The notes below the pieces were generated by a model, which worked only from the letters and a program-made list of their open reading frames with translations, was not told the DNA's origin and did no database searches. A DNA stretch of 64,000 nt from NCBI RefSeq assembly GCF_001955655.1, contig NZ_MSPW01000013.1, forward strand, positions 1 to 64,000. The letters are read 5' to 3'. This document shows, in pieces, positions 8,904 through 18,725 of the stretch. Positions within the stretch are counted from its first letter, which is position 1, and every line of letters begins with the position of its first letter. Source of the DNA: Viridibacillus arenosi (GTDB taxonomy: Bacteria > Bacillota > Bacilli > Bacillales_A > Planococcaceae). The position numbers and the translations under genes are program-made.

Positions 8904-9887
8904 TCATTGTTGACCTTGCTCATTATATAAATGACAAGCAACAGAATGACCTTTCTCAACTTCCTTTAATACAGGTACTGTTTTCGAACAAATATCCATT
9001 TTAAATGGACATCTTGTATGGAATGTACATCCCGCAGGAGGATTTGAAGGACTTGGAATGTCCCCTGTTATCAATATTTGCTCCCGTGTAAAGTTCGGAT
9101 CTGGTACAGGAACTGCTGATAATAAAGCCTTTGAATAAGGATGCAATGGTTTACTATATAAAGACTCACTATCTGCTAGCTCAACCATCTTCCCTAAATA
9201 CATGACCCCTACACGGTCACTGATGTGACGAACAACACCTAGATCATGCGCTATAAATATATAAGTAAGCTTTAAATCCTTTTGCAAATCTTGCATTAAA
9301 TTTAAAACTTGAGCTTGAATCGAAACGTCTAAAGCTGAAACAGGTTCATCTGCAATAATCAATTTCGGATTTGTCATTAACGCTCTTGCTATACCAATAC
9401 GTTGTCTTTGTCCCCCACTAAATTGATGTGGGTATCGTCTGGCATGATAGCTACTGAGACCAACAATTTCTAGGAGCTCATTGACCCTTTTCTTACGTTC
9501 TTTTGCATCTCCAATACCATGAACAATTAGAGGCTCCTCTAGAATCTTGCCTATTGAATGTCGAGGATTTAGTGAGGCATAAGGATCTTGGAAAACCATT
9601 TGAATTTCACGGCGAGCTTTACGCATTTCCTCTTTTGTTAAATCGGATAGTAATTTACCGTCAAATTCAATGCTTCCTTCTGTTGGCTCTAGCAATCTCA
9701 TAAGCATACGACCCGTAGTAGATTTACCACAGCCGGATTCCCCTACAATCCCAAGCGTTTCACCTTCATTCACATAAAAGGAAACATCATCAACCGCTTT
9801 GACCTGACCTGATACTTTTCCAAGTGTACCTTGGCGAATCGGAAAGTATTTCTTCAACCCTTTAACTTTCAACAACGGCTCTGTCAA
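8904..9887 (-). CDS. Peptide ABC transporter ATP-binding protein (F type)
   Basis: A 327-residue ATPase with Walker [10 protein letters not shown], signature [15 protein letters not shown], Walker [13 protein letters not shown] and H-loop AHDLGV. The C-terminal oligo_HPY extension contains the Cys pattern (CTFHTRC, CSKTVP, CHLYN) that binds an iron-sulfur cluster in some family members. The start is TTG, nine bases after GGAGG, and overlaps the end of the preceding ATPase gene by 26 bp. Confidence 0.92.
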   Translation of the reverse strand: MTEPLLKVKGLKKYFPIRQGTLGKVSGQVKAVDDVSFYVNEGETLGIVGESGCGKSTTGRMLMRLLEPTEGSIEFDGKLLSDLTKEEMRKARREIQMVFQDPYASLNPRHSIGKILEEPLIVHGIGDAKERKKRVNELLEIVGLSSYHARRYPHQFSGGQRQRIGIARALMTNPKLIIADEPVSALDVSIQAQVLNLMQDLQKDLKLTYIFIAHDLGVVRHISDRVGVMYLGKMVELADSESLYSKPLHPYSKALLSAVPVPDPNFTREQILITGDIPSPSNPPAGCTFHTRCPFKMDICSKTVPVLKEVEKGHSVACHLYNEQGQQ

Positions 9888-10881
9888 CTGCGGACACCTC
9901 CTTTCTTTCGTGCAAGAAGCATCTCGTCTTATGTTCTGGGCTTGTTTGATATAAATTCGGATTTTCTACACGGCATTGTTCGAATGCAAATTCACAACGA
10001 GCAGCAAAACGACAACCAGTACGAACAGATCCCGGTTTTGGCACGTTTCCAGGTATGGAATATAATCGTTGTTTTTTAAAGCGCATATCTGGCACAGATT
10101 GAATAAGTCCTTTTGTATACGGATGTTGTGGGTCGTTGAATAATAATTTGACGGGACCCTCTTCTACTACTTGCCCTCCATACATAACGACAACTCGCTC
10201 ACACGTTTCTGCGACAACGCCTAAATCATGTGTAATCATAATAACTGCTGTATTCAATCTCTCATTTAGGTCTTTCATTAATTGTAAAATTTGTGCTTGA
10301 ATCGTTACGTCTAATGCTGTCGTTGGTTCATCTGCAATAAGTACTTTTGGATCACAGACAAGTGCCATCGCTATCATCACACGTTGGCGCATACCACCAG
10401 ATAATTGATGTGGGTATTCCTTTATTAACTCTTCAGCTCTTGGTAAACCTACTAACTTCATCATTTCAATAGCACGATTTCTAGCCTGTTTTTTTGACCA
10501 ATCTTTATGATGGATTAAAATTGCTTCCATCAATTGATTCCCTATTGTAAATAGCGGATTCAGTGACGTCATTGGTTCTTGGAAAATCATCGCTATATCT
10601 TTCCCTCGTACTTTACGCATTTCTTTTTGAGAAAGCTTAGTTAAATCCTTGCCATCAAATTCTATTTGTCCATCTGTAATTTTACCCGGCGGAGATGGTA
10701 CAAGCCCCATAATTGATAAAGCGCTTACACTCTTACCACAGCCCGACTCACCTACAATGCCAAGTATTTCACCTTCTCTTACCGAAAAATTAATATTATC
10801 TACTGCAGGGATTTCACCATCATCTGTGAAAAATGTCGTCTGAAGTCCTCTCACTCGTAGTAATTCTTTACGATCACTCAT
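9862..10881 (-). CDS. Peptide ABC transporter ATP-binding protein (D type)
   Basis: A 339-residue ATPase and first gene of the operon. It has Walker [10 protein letters not shown], signature [15 protein letters not shown], Walker [13 protein letters not shown] and THDLGV. The oligo_HPY tail has Cys residues ([14 protein letters not shown], then TRCFLH). The start has AAGGAGGGACTAA. The gene order D-F-A-B-C is that of the B. subtilis app operon as I recall, although the binding protein looks more Dpp-like. Confidence 0.92.
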   Translation of the reverse strand: MSDRKELLRVRGLQTTFFTDDGEIPAVDNINFSVREGEILGIVGESGCGKSVSALSIMGLVPSPPGKITDGQIEFDGKDLTKLSQKEMRKVRGKDIAMIFQEPMTSLNPLFTIGNQLMEAILIHHKDWSKKQARNRAIEMMKLVGLPRAEELIKEYPHQLSGGMRQRVMIAMALVCDPKVLIADEPTTALDVTIQAQILQLMKDLNERLNTAVIMITHDLGVVAETCERVVVMYGGQVVEEGPVKLLFNDPQHPYTKGLIQSVPDMRFKKQRLYSIPGNVPKPGSVRTGCRFAARCEFAFEQCRVENPNLYQTSPEHKTRCFLHERKEVSAVDRAVVES

Positions 10882-11001
10882 TTAGTCCCTCCTTTTTAAT
10901 TCGATAATTCGATATTTTCTAAATATTCAATTCTTTTTATCTATTTTATACTGTTAATTTGAAAAATTGCAATACTTTTCATATTTAAGTATTTTTATAA
11001 C

Positions 11002-11037
11002 AAAAAAAGACTTCCCATAAATGAGAAGTCTTTTTTT
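11002..11037 (-). terminator. terminator of the ygaD-like gene
   Basis: Stem AAAAAAAGACTTC/GAAGTCTTTTTTT with a ten-base loop, 9 bp after the ABC exporter stop codon. Confidence 0.9.
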
Positions 11038-11045
11038 CATCTTCA

Positions 11046-12794
11046 TTATGCATCTAGTCTTTGCATATGGAACAGGTTATGATAAATTCCTTGTTGTTCT
11101 ATCAGTTGCTCATGTGTACCTTGTTCTTTTAGTTCACCATGATCTATAACTAGAATCTGATCGGCATGTGTGATTGTTGATAAGCGGTGAGCTACAACGA
11201 TTGTTGTTCTATCATGAGCTAACTTGTCTAATGATTCTTGAATTAGTGATTCACTTTCTAAATCTAATGCTGATGTTGCTTCATCCAGAATAAGGATCGG
11301 TGGATTTTTCAAAAAGACTCTGGCGATAGCAACTCGTTGTTTTTGTCCACCAGATAATTTAACACCACGTTCTCCAACTTTCGTATCGTACCCTTCTGGT
11401 AGTGACATGATGAAGTCATGAGCATTAGCTGCCTTGGCCGCTGCAATTACTTCCTCATTAGATGCATCTGGACGTCCCATTAAAATATTTGATTTAACAG
11501 AATCGCTAAATAAAATATTATCTTGTAGTACGATTCCAATTTGTGAGCGTAACGAATGGATTGTTGCCTCTCTAATATCAATTCCGTCAACTTTTATAGC
11601 ACCTTCCACCACGTCGTAAAATCGAGGTATTAGTCCGACTATCGTGGATTTACCTCCACCACTCATTCCAACTAGCGCAATTGTTTGACCTGCTTGAATG
11701 TTAAAGCTTACATTGTTCAATACTTTCTGTTCATCTTCAGTATATCGGAATGATACTTTTTCAAATTGTACATCCCCTTTTAGTGGAGGTAGTGCAGCGG
11801 CATTTGGTTGGTTTTCTACATCGTATTTCTCATCTATCAACTCAAATACACGATCCATCGAGGCGATTGATTGAGTTAATGTCGTTGAAGAAGTTACAAG
11901 TCTACGTAATGGTCCATATAGGCGATCGATATAAGCAACAAACGCTACCATCGCACCAACAGAAAGGGGGCCTTGAATAACCATATAACCTGCAAAACCA
12001 ATAACGAGTAACGGAGCTACTTCAGTAATCGTATTAATCACAGCAAAAGCTTTAGCATTCCATTTGGTTTGATCAAGTGCCTTGTCTAAAAACTCCCCGT
12101 TTGTCTCATCGAAAAATTTCTGTTCATGCTTCTCTAATGTGAAGCTTTTTATAATGCTCATTCCTTGAACACGTTCATGTAAATAGCTTTGTACTCCTGC
12201 TAATGCTTGTGAGCGTTTGCGTGTTAAATCACGTAATCTACCGAAAAAATATTTTACACAAAACGCGTAGAATGGAAAGACGATTAACGTTACTAACGTC
12301 AATTTCACATCTAATGTTAGCATAATCCCAATAGCGATTAGAATTGTTGCTAAATCCAGCCAAACATTCATCAGACCAGTCATGATAAAATTCTTAGTTT
12401 GCTCCACATCATTAATGACACGGGAAATAATTTCACCAGCACGTGAATTTGCATAATAGTTCATGCTTAGCTTTTGGAGATGTCCATACAATTCTTTGCG
12501 AATATCATATAATATCTTATTACTCACATGCTGAGCAAAATACTGACGATAATATTCTATCGGTGGTCTTAAAACAAAAAATACAACAGCTGTCCCGCCA
12601 AGCCAATAGAAAAGCTGTAACGTTTTTTCATCGTTTGTTAAATTTTCGGCCATCACAATATCATCAATTACAATTTTGATTAATATCGGAATAAATAATG
12701 GGATTGCGAATTTAACAATTCCTATAACAAGTGTTAATAGAATCTCCCAATTATAAGGCTTTACGAATCGCATATAGCGTTTAATACTGTCCAA
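11046..12794 (-). CDS. ygaD: ABC exporter (membrane-ATPase fusion), YgaD-like
   Basis: A 582-residue half-transporter with an N-terminal six-helix type I exporter domain (residues about 15-310), then an ATPase domain. The ATPase has Walker [10 protein letters not shown], signature [15 protein letters not shown], Walker [13 protein letters not shown] and switch His in VAHRLST. It should work as a homodimer in multidrug, lipid or peptide export; the substrate is unknown. Its place next to ygaC and sspE supports the YgaD assignment. The start has AAGGGAGTGACTTTTTG with ATG at 12794. Confidence 0.9.
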   Translation of the reverse strand: MDSIKRYMRFVKPYNWEILLTLVIGIVKFAIPLFIPILIKIVIDDIVMAENLTNDEKTLQLFYWLGGTAVVFFVLRPPIEYYRQYFAQHVSNKILYDIRKELYGHLQKLSMNYYANSRAGEIISRVINDVEQTKNFIMTGLMNVWLDLATILIAIGIMLTLDVKLTLVTLIVFPFYAFCVKYFFGRLRDLTRKRSQALAGVQSYLHERVQGMSIIKSFTLEKHEQKFFDETNGEFLDKALDQTKWNAKAFAVINTITEVAPLLVIGFAGYMVIQGPLSVGAMVAFVAYIDRLYGPLRRLVTSSTTLTQSIASMDRVFELIDEKYDVENQPNAAALPPLKGDVQFEKVSFRYTEDEQKVLNNVSFNIQAGQTIALVGMSGGGKSTIVGLIPRFYDVVEGAIKVDGIDIREATIHSLRSQIGIVLQDNILFSDSVKSNILMGRPDASNEEVIAAAKAANAHDFIMSLPEGYDTKVGERGVKLSGGQKQRVAIARVFLKNPPILILDEATSALDLESESLIQESLDKLAHDRTTIVVAHRLSTITHADQILVIDHGELKEQGTHEQLIEQQGIYHNLFHMQRLDA

Positions 12795-12817
12795 AAAGTC
12801 ACTCCCTTTTCAAGCGA

Positions 12818-12844
12818 AAAGCCTGCTGGTTTTCACCAACAGGC
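12818..12844 (-). terminator. terminator of ygaC
   Basis: GCCTGCTGGT (12821-12830) pairs with ACCAACAGGC (12835-12844) with one wobble; CTTTTC follows on the minus strand. Confidence 0.75.
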
Positions 12845-12849
12845 ATTTA

Positions 12850-13395
12850 TTAGTCATTATCATGAAGCTTTCTTTGAAATTGATAACGGCTCGTCCAAGC
12901 CTCTATAAAGTCAGGCGCAAATGGTCCACGTCTTTGGTGAATCCAACTAAGTAACTTATCAACATTTGATTTCAATATTTGATCAATTACAGATGGATAA
13001 CTCATTTCCTTTTTATGTTGTTCATACTCATCTTCATCAAGTAAAGTATAAGACATATCGGGAAACACTTTTACATCTAGGTCATAGTCAATATACTTAA
13101 TAGCGTTATTATCAAAAACAAATGGAGAGCTCATATTACAGTAGTAATATACTCCATCTTCTCTCAACATACAAATAATATTAAACCAGTGCTCTGCATG
13201 AAAGTAACAAATGGACGGTTCACGTGTTAACCATGTTCTACCATCCGCCTCCGTTACGAGTGTACGTTCATTCGCTCCGATGACTATATTTTTTGTGCCT
13301 TTCAATACCATCGTTTCTTGCCAGACACGGTGGATACGGCCATTGTGTTTATAACTATGTATTTGTATTGTTTCACCTTCTAATGGAATCGCCAT
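12850..13395 (-). CDS. ygaC: DUF402 protein YgaC (predicted nucleotide phosphatase)
   Basis: A 181-residue protein beginning [28 protein letters not shown] is six bases before this ATG, so the nine-codon upstream extension is not used. DUF402 proteins (FomD/SA1684/Ntdp family) hydrolyse nucleoside di- or triphosphates with divalent metals. The conserved acidic pattern [12 protein letters not shown] and the downstream [10 protein letters not shown] match that family. The nucleotide preferred in this organism is unknown. Confidence 0.85.
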   Translation of the reverse strand: MAIPLEGETIQIHSYKHNGRIHRVWQETMVLKGTKNIVIGANERTLVTEADGRTWLTREPSICYFHAEHWFNIICMLREDGVYYYCNMSSPFVFDNNAIKYIDYDLDVKVFPDMSYTLLDEDEYEQHKKEMSYPSVIDQILKSNVDKLLSWIHQRRGPFAPDFIEAWTSRYQFQRKLHDND

Positions 13396-13481
13396 GCTAA
13401 TGCCCACCTTTTCGATAAACACTTATTGGAAAAGCGCTCTTTGCTTAACATTATAACAATCATGAATAAAAACTTGTAGCA

Positions 13482-13511
13482 AAAAATAAGCGAAGGCCAA
13501 AAGCCTTCGCT
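13482..13511 (-). terminator. terminator of sspE
   Basis: AGCGAAGGC/GCCTTCGCT stem (13489-13511) followed on the minus strand by TTATTTTTTG. Confidence 0.88.
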
Positions 13512-13531
13512 CATTAGGGTGTGTCCCATGA

Positions 13532-13720
13532 TTAGTTCGAGTTATTTTGATTATTCTTAGCAAATTTACCCGAAGCTTTTTGCTTGTTTTGCTCAGCTTT
13601 ATTATTTTGCTTTGCTACTTCGCTGAAATCAGTTTCAGCTCCAAACTCCTCAAACATGTTTTGCGCGTTGTTTTGCGCATTATTTTGTGACTTGTTTGCA
13701 CTGTTTTGATTCTTTTTCAT
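13532..13720 (-). CDS. sspE: Gamma-type small acid-soluble spore protein
   Basis: A 62-residue Asn/Gln/Lys-rich protein with no Cys. The core EEFGAETDFSEVAKQNNKAE is the gamma-type SASP pattern. GGAGGTGATTTCC immediately before ATG at 13720 fixes the start; an apparent 34-codon upstream extension is spurious. Gamma SASPs do not bind DNA. They are degraded by Gpr at germination and supply amino acids. Members often carry two repeats of the core; only one full copy is seen here, so it is shorter than the B. subtilis protein. It shows the organism makes endospores. Confidence 0.88.
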   Translation of the reverse strand: MKKNQNSANKSQNNAQNNAQNMFEEFGAETDFSEVAKQNNKAEQNKQKASGKFAKNNQNNSN

Positions 13721-13741
13721 GGAAATCACCTCCGTGCTATC

Positions 13742-13770
13742 TAATTTGCGTAGCTTGGAGATATTTATTC
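13742..13770 (-). promoter_or_regulatory. possible sigma-G promoter of sspE
   Basis: On the minus strand GAATA (13766-13770), a 17-base spacer and CAAATTA (13742-13748) resemble the forespore sigma-G consensus (GHATR, 17-18 bases, CATNHTA). The start point would be about 15-20 nt before the ribosome site. The site was read by eye and the spacing is acceptable. Confidence 0.4.
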
Positions 13771-13785
13771 TTGGTAATATTTCCT

Positions 13786-14859
13786 TTATAAATTTGATAA
13801 TTCGATTTGATATCTTTGCCACACTTTTTGCATTGGTACTGGCATTGGCAAAGCAGCCATCTCTTCAACCGTAAACCATTGACAATTATTAGGTATGATT
13901 TGTTGCTCCTCACAACTAACAAAGTAACTTTCTATATGCCAAGTTAAATGTGAAAAAATATGTTTGAATGAAGTTAATTTTTCGCGTGATAATAAGTTTA
14001 AGCTATATTGTTCTGCTAATGTCGTTTCGTTTGTAGTATCGGTATCATTTTTTTGCTCAATCATTGGAAATTGCCACATATTCGCTAGTAGTCCTTTTTC
14101 AGGACGCTTTTCGATTAAAAATTGGCCTTTAGTATTTCTCACAACATACACGTCATATGGAATGTGCTTCATCTTTATTTTTTTCGTTTTAATAGGTAAC
14201 TTCTCAGGATTGCCCTCATTGAAAGCTGTACAAAATTCTCGTACTGGGCATAATAAACACTTTGGAGAGGTCGGAGTACAAATCATCGCACCTAACTCCA
14301 TTAAGCCTTGATTAAATTCGGATGGATGAATTGGATCAATGAGTTCCATAACAGCATTTTCAAACGTTTTTTTAGTCTTGGGAAGTGCAATATCTTCTTC
14401 AATTAGTAAAACTCTGCTTAGAACACGCATAACATTGCCATCAACAGCATGCTCTGCTTTATTATAGGCAATACTAAGAACCGCTCCTGCAGTATATGGC
14501 CCAACACCTTTTAGTTTAGAAATTTCTGGTCGATTGTCAGGTACTTTGCTGTTATAATTTTCGACTACTTCTCGAACACCAGCTTGTAAATTGCGTGCAC
14601 GTGAATAATATCCTAATCCTTCCCATTGCTTCAACAACTTCTCCTCTGGAGCGTCTGCCAAATGTCGAATTGTTGGAAATTCACTTAAAAATCGTTCATA
14701 ATATGGGATAACCGTGTCGACTCTTGTCTGTTGAAGCATTACTTCTGATACCCAAATTTTATAAGGGTCTGTCGTTTTTCTCCACGGTAAATCCCGTTTT
14801 TCTTTTTTAAACCACTCGACTAATGCTTGTTGGAATTGATGTTTATATTGATAGTACAC
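13786..14859 (-). CDS. mutY: A/G-specific adenine glycosylase MutY
   Basis: A 357-residue base-excision enzyme that removes adenine opposite 8-oxoguanine. The N-terminal helix-hairpin-helix domain has VMLQQTRVDTVIPYYERF and the GVGPYTAGAVLSIAYNKAEHAVDGNV segment (read as GVGPYTAGAV then VDGNV) with the catalytic Asp. The four iron-sulfur cysteines are in C-x6-C-x2-C-x5-C spacing (CTPTSPKCLLCPVREFC). The C-terminal NUDIX-like domain recognises 8-oxoG. The start has TAGGAGGAAAAAG. Confidence 0.95.
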   Translation of the reverse strand: MYYQYKHQFQQALVEWFKKEKRDLPWRKTTDPYKIWVSEVMLQQTRVDTVIPYYERFLSEFPTIRHLADAPEEKLLKQWEGLGYYSRARNLQAGVREVVENYNSKVPDNRPEISKLKGVGPYTAGAVLSIAYNKAEHAVDGNVMRVLSRVLLIEEDIALPKTKKTFENAVMELIDPIHPSEFNQGLMELGAMICTPTSPKCLLCPVREFCTAFNEGNPEKLPIKTKKIKMKHIPYDVYVVRNTKGQFLIEKRPEKGLLANMWQFPMIEQKNDTDTTNETTLAEQYSLNLLSREKLTSFKHIFSHLTWHIESYFVSCEEQQIIPNNCQWFTVEEMAALPMPVPMQKVWQRYQIELSNL

Positions 14860-14987
14860 TTTTTCCTCCTAGGTATTTTCGATTTATTTTAAAAATGCAT
14901 AAAGCTATAAAATGTAAACCAACTGATAATTTTTATCTAATAAAATTGAAACAATTTCTCTCCCAATATTTAAGGAGCTGATTATTT

Positions 14988-15965
14988 TTGGATTCAGGTA
15001 CACATTTAGTAATGGGTATTGCACTAGGTGGTTTAGCATTGGCTGACCCAGTAGTAGCAGGTAGTTCCATGACAACAGCTGCAGTTATTACAGCAACAAT
15101 CATTGGATCACAAGCACCCGATATCGATACAGTTTTAAAACTGCGTAATAATGCTGTCTATATTCGGAACCATCGAGGGATTACACATTCAATTCCCGCT
15201 GTTATATTATGGCCTATTCTAATCACAGGCGTGTTATCTTTGTTATTTCAAGGTGCTAATATATTACATCTATGGCTTTGGACATTTTTGGCTGTTTTTC
15301 TTCACGTTTTTGTTGATATTTTTAACGCTTATGGAACACAAGCATTTCGGCCACTATCAAAGAAATGGATTGCGCTCGGTGTTATTAATACATTCGATCC
15401 TATAATTTTTGGATTACATGTAATAGCGCTAATGCTATGGGCGTTTGGCTCTGATCCCGTTTGGACAATAACCAGTTTGTATTGCATTATTGTGATTTAC
15501 TATTTAATCCGCTTTACCTTACAGCAAGCAGTTAAGCATGCTGTTAAAAATACCATTCCAGATGCCGAGAAAATAATACTTTCACCAACAATGCGCTTTT
15601 TCCAATGGCGTGTTGCAGTAAACTCAAGCTCCACTCACTATGTCGGACGAGCTTATGGGCGATCTATCACCGTATATGATAAATTCCCAATAGAACCACT
15701 ACCAGACACTCCATTATTCCACGCAGCGTTAGAAGATTCCAATTTAGCTGCATTCGTATCATTCTCTCCGTTATATCGTTGGGAAGTAAGTGAGCTTGAA
15801 AATAATTACCATGAAGTACGGTTAATCGATCTACGTTATCGAAGCGAAAATCATTATCCATTCGTAGCCGTCGCACTACTAAACGACAATCATGATGTTA
15901 TCCAATCATACACAGGCTGGATATTTAGCGAAGACAAACTACGGAAAAAACTGGTTGTGGATTAA
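14988..15965 (+). CDS. yfhP: YfhP/YdjM-type membrane metal-dependent hydrolase
   Basis: A 325-residue protein with a TTG start ten bases after AAGGAG. The N-terminal half has several membrane segments and His-containing motifs typical of DUF457/YdjM proteins (GTHLVMGIALGG, PDIDTVLKLR, HRGITHS, LHVFVDIFNAYGTQ). The C-terminal part (about 185-325) is soluble and includes VNSSSTHYVGRAYG. Placement next to mutY (yfhQ) matches Bacillus. The family is predicted to bind metal; the molecular role is not known. Confidence 0.85.
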   Translation: MDSGTHLVMGIALGGLALADPVVAGSSMTTAAVITATIIGSQAPDIDTVLKLRNNAVYIRNHRGITHSIPAVILWPILITGVLSLLFQGANILHLWLWTFLAVFLHVFVDIFNAYGTQAFRPLSKKWIALGVINTFDPIIFGLHVIALMLWAFGSDPVWTITSLYCIIVIYYLIRFTLQQAVKHAVKNTIPDAEKIILSPTMRFFQWRVAVNSSSTHYVGRAYGRSITVYDKFPIEPLPDTPLFHAALEDSNLAAFVSFSPLYRWEVSELENNYHEVRLIDLRYRSENHYPFVAVALLNDNHDVIQSYTGWIFSEDKLRKKLVVD

Positions 15966-16028
15966 CTTAAATGCTGAAGCGGCCAATTCAGCAATCCAAC
16001 TGTTGCACTAACTTATCAAACCTTTAGA

Positions 16029-16056
16029 AAAGCTGCCGAAATCGGCAGCTTTTATT
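16029..16056 (+). terminator. terminator of yfhP
   Basis: AAAGCTGCCGA/TCGGCAGCTTT stem followed by TATTGTTT. Confidence 0.85.
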
Positions 16057-16155
16057 GTTTCTAATGAAATTGCTTGATGAGCATTATAAATATAAGCTTA
16101 TCAATTTTCAATCAAGCATCTCATTTTAAAAATGCTATCAACTAATAAACACCCT

Positions 16156-16199
16156 CAATAAACTGACCGCTACATAATAACGTAGCGGTCAGTTTATTG
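16156..16199 (-). terminator. terminator of recX-yfhH-yfhJ
   Basis: A 17-bp stem AATAAACTGACCGCTAC with its complement around an eight-base loop, ending four bases before the yfhJ stop. It can act in both directions. Confidence 0.85.
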
Positions 16200-16202
16200 T
16201 AA

Positions 16203-16463
16203 TCAGTTGTCAGTTGCGTCTAGTAAGTGAGCGTATTTTGGATTACGTCCTGCGAATTCATGTAGTTGATGACCATAGCCTTGAATCCATTGGCGAATAA
16301 TTTTCTCCGTCATTTCAGCACCTTGATAATCATAACCTGCTTTTGCATATGTCGCTTCAAAATCAGACCATAATAATTCAATCCACACGCGTGCACGTTC
16401 TTCTGTTAATAATTCATTACTATCTTTTAGTTCCAATACAAGTTGATCTACTATTGATTCCAA
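16203..16463 (-). CDS. yfhJ: YfhJ-like WVELL-domain small protein
   Basis: An 86-residue acidic protein with the WVELL-family core RVWIELLWSDFEATYAKAGY. It starts with TTG eight bases after AAGGAAGG, within the end of yfhH. The third gene of the recX operon, as in Bacillus. Function unknown. Confidence 0.85.
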   Translation of the reverse strand: MESIVDQLVLELKDSNELLTEERARVWIELLWSDFEATYAKAGYDYQGAEMTEKIIRQWIQGYGHQLHEFAGRNPKYAHLLDATDN

Positions 16464-16464
16464 T

Positions 16465-16791
16465 TTACATACCTTCCTTTACTGGTGTTAACATTGAGAT
16501 TGGTAATGCTTCTTCATAATGATCACCACCAAGTCGATATCCCCATCCAAAGCGTCCTTTTAAGTATTCCAATTGGAAGAACACACCTGGATCACCTTCA
16601 ATACGATACATTTCGCCTGGTTTGAAATCATCTGGGTTCAATAAAAATGCTTGCGCCATCAATGCTTTTCGTTCATAAACGGCAAATTCATTGAGAATGC
16701 CTAGTTGCTCTGCTTTTCTCGCCTTTTCTTTTAATGTTGCGATTTCTGTTCGTAATTCTGATGGTGTCATATCGCTATATTTTTTATCCAT
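16465..16791 (-). CDS. yfhH: YfhH-family protein (DUF1811)
   Basis: A 108-residue soluble protein: an N-terminal helical hairpin (YSDMTPSELRTEIATLKEKA) and a small beta-barrel-like second half (DFKPGEMYRIEGDPGVFFQ, RFGWGYRLGG). It overlaps the end of recX by 8 bp and has GAAGGAGCAAGAAA before ATG. Structures exist for the family but no function is established. Confidence 0.85.
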   Translation of the reverse strand: MDKKYSDMTPSELRTEIATLKEKARKAEQLGILNEFAVYERKALMAQAFLLNPDDFKPGEMYRIEGDPGVFFQLEYLKGRFGWGYRLGGDHYEEALPISMLTPVKEGM

Positions 16792-17593
16792 TTTCTTGCT
16801 CCTTCTCTTCTATGAAAGTTTCTATAATATTAGCAGGAAAGCCTTTTTGATATAGAGTTTGCTTTACACGCATATGCAGATCATATCCGCTATATTTCGT
16901 AGCATATTTACGCCATGCTTTGTCACCTTGTACTTGAATCATTTGTTGCCATTCATCATCTTCTCGTGAAAATTCAATTTGTTCAAGCACTTGCTCTATT
17001 ATCGCAAAGGAATAGCCTTTTCGCATTAAGTTATCTTGAATTTTCTGTTTTACTTGAGTCGGTGTTTTACGTCGTTCAGAAAAAGCTACCTTCTCTCCTA
17101 GCTTCAAGGCAATGCTAAGCTGCTCTTCCTCAGAAAAGGTTTCAAGTACTTCTTCCTGTAACTTTTTATCTATACCTTTTTTCTGCATATCTTGTCTAAT
17201 TGCACGAGGACCTTTTTTTGCAGTCTTCTTCTTCGTTTCAAGAAGTGCTTTTGTATATGTGGCATCATTTAAGAAGCCATGTTTATTTAATTTTTGAATT
17301 GCCTCTTGAATAACAGCCTCTCCAAATTCTAAGTCAAGAAGCTTCTTTCTTACTTCATATTCACTGCGCATTTGATAACTCAAAAAGCCCAGTGCACGAT
17401 TATATGCTCTTTGAATTTCATCATCAAAGGCAATCTCATCTAGCTCGAGCCCTTCAATCACTTTTCCTTTTGTCAGGCCAAACTGAATTAAAATGGTTTC
17501 ATCAACACTAAAAGCGTATTCTTCATTTAAAAAGATATTATAGCGCTCTTGATTTTTCTTTTGGCGCGTAATTTTTGTGATTACTCGAGTCAT
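16784..17593 (-). CDS. recX: RecX, modulator of RecA
   Basis: A 269-residue all-helical protein of tandem three-helix repeats, for example LGFLSYQMRSEYEVRKKLLD, HGFLNDATYTKALL and QKGFPANIIETFIEE. RecX binds along RecA filaments and limits strand exchange. The length is normal for Bacillales RecX, which has an extra repeat relative to E. coli. First gene of a three-gene operon; GAAGGAGTGTTTCG precedes ATG. Confidence 0.92.
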   Translation of the reverse strand: MTRVITKITRQKKNQERYNIFLNEEYAFSVDETILIQFGLTKGKVIEGLELDEIAFDDEIQRAYNRALGFLSYQMRSEYEVRKKLLDLEFGEAVIQEAIQKLNKHGFLNDATYTKALLETKKKTAKKGPRAIRQDMQKKGIDKKLQEEVLETFSEEEQLSIALKLGEKVAFSERRKTPTQVKQKIQDNLMRKGYSFAIIEQVLEQIEFSREDDEWQQMIQVQGDKAWRKYATKYSGYDLHMRVKQTLYQKGFPANIIETFIEEKEQENG

Positions 17594-17774
17594 CGAAACA
17601 CTCCTTCACTTAAATATAGTATACATCTTTTCTAAGTTACCTTCATTTCATCTATACTTACATATAATGAAAGCATACATATGTATGGAAAGCTAATACA
17701 CTTGATCTGATTAGAGCATTCAAATAGTTCATGTTTTTTCACTGACTAATCATACATGGAGGGACGACAAAATT

Positions 17775-18674
17775 ATGAAAATTGCAATTGCAGGTGGCAC
17801 AGGTTTTGTAGGTCGTGAGCTTACAAAACTTTTACAACAACAAGGTCATGACGTTTTTATCTTAACGCGAAAAAAAAGCTATGAAGCAAATGGTATTCAC
17901 TATATACAATGGCTAACAGAAAATGCAATGCCTGAAGAACATTTACAAAGTATAGATGCCTTTATTAATCTAGCTGGTACTTCATTAAATGAAGGTCGTT
18001 GGACAGATAAGCGTAAAAAGGACATTTACGACAGTCGCATCTCTGCTACAAAAGAAGTTCTACGTATTATTGAAACACTTGATGTGAAACCTAAAGTACT
18101 GATTAATGCTAGTGCAATTGGCATCTATCCATCTTCAAAAGCTGCAACCTACACAGAAGGCTCATCTCAAGTCGCAAAAGACTTTTTAGGTAAAACAGTC
18201 AAACACTGGGAGCAAGAAGCAAAAAAAGCCGAAAACTTTGGAGTCCGTGTAGCAATGGCACGTTTCGGTGTCATCTTAGGTAAAGATTCTAGTGCACTTT
18301 CTCTAATGGTTTTACCTTATAAACTTTATGTAGGTGGTACAGTTGGTTCTGGCTCACAATGGGTATCTTGGGTTCATGTCAAAGATGTTGCATCTGCATT
18401 ATGTTTTGCATTAGAAAATGACCAAATTGTTGGCCCATTTAACATAACATCACCTAATCCAATTCGGATGAAGCAAGTAGGAGAAATGATAGCCTCTATT
18501 CTAAGTAGACCACATTGGTTTCCTACTCCGTCATTTTTACTAAAAATTGCATTAGGGGAAAAAAGTAATCTCGTTTTAGAAGGACAGCAGGTTTTACCGA
18601 AAGTTTTACTAACAGAAAACTTTCATTTTGAATACCCAACACTTGAAGCGGCCTTAGAAAATTTGTACGCATAA
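17775..18674 (+). CDS. yfhF: TIGR01777-type NAD-dependent epimerase/dehydratase family protein
   Basis: A 299-residue short-chain-dehydrogenase-like protein with Rossmann motif GGTGFVGRELTKLL at the start and a DUF1731 C-terminal end (SFLLKIALGEKSNLVLEGQQVLP). Known in Bacillus as YfhF and related to plant/cyanobacterial SulA-like proteins. The substrate is unknown. It diverges from recX, as expected from the conserved neighbourhood. Confidence 0.85.
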   Translation: MKIAIAGGTGFVGRELTKLLQQQGHDVFILTRKKSYEANGIHYIQWLTENAMPEEHLQSIDAFINLAGTSLNEGRWTDKRKKDIYDSRISATKEVLRIIETLDVKPKVLINASAIGIYPSSKAATYTEGSSQVAKDFLGKTVKHWEQEAKKAENFGVRVAMARFGVILGKDSSALSLMVLPYKLYVGGTVGSGSQWVSWVHVKDVASALCFALENDQIVGPFNITSPNPIRMKQVGEMIASILSRPHWFPTPSFLLKIALGEKSNLVLEGQQVLPKVLLTENFHFEYPTLEAALENLYA

Positions 18675-18688
18675 AGAACGTTCCTTGG

Positions 18689-18719
18689 CGCAACCTACCT
18701 TAAAAATAGAAAGGTTGCG
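18689..18719 (+). promoter_or_regulatory. hairpin covering the pdaA ribosome site
   Basis: CGCAACCT (18689-18696) pairs with AGGTTGCG (18712-18719). The second arm contains part of the only Shine-Dalgarno sequence (AAAGG, 18710-18714) of pdaA. There is no T tract, so it is not a convincing terminator. It could lower translation from read-through mRNA; this is inference. Confidence 0.45.
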
Positions 18720-18725
18720 TTAAAT

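Noticed and set aside
13451-13465. Third strong Per box near ygaC (TTATAACAATCATGA)
   Set aside because: Three mismatches, asymmetric, and no link of ygaC to peroxide stress.
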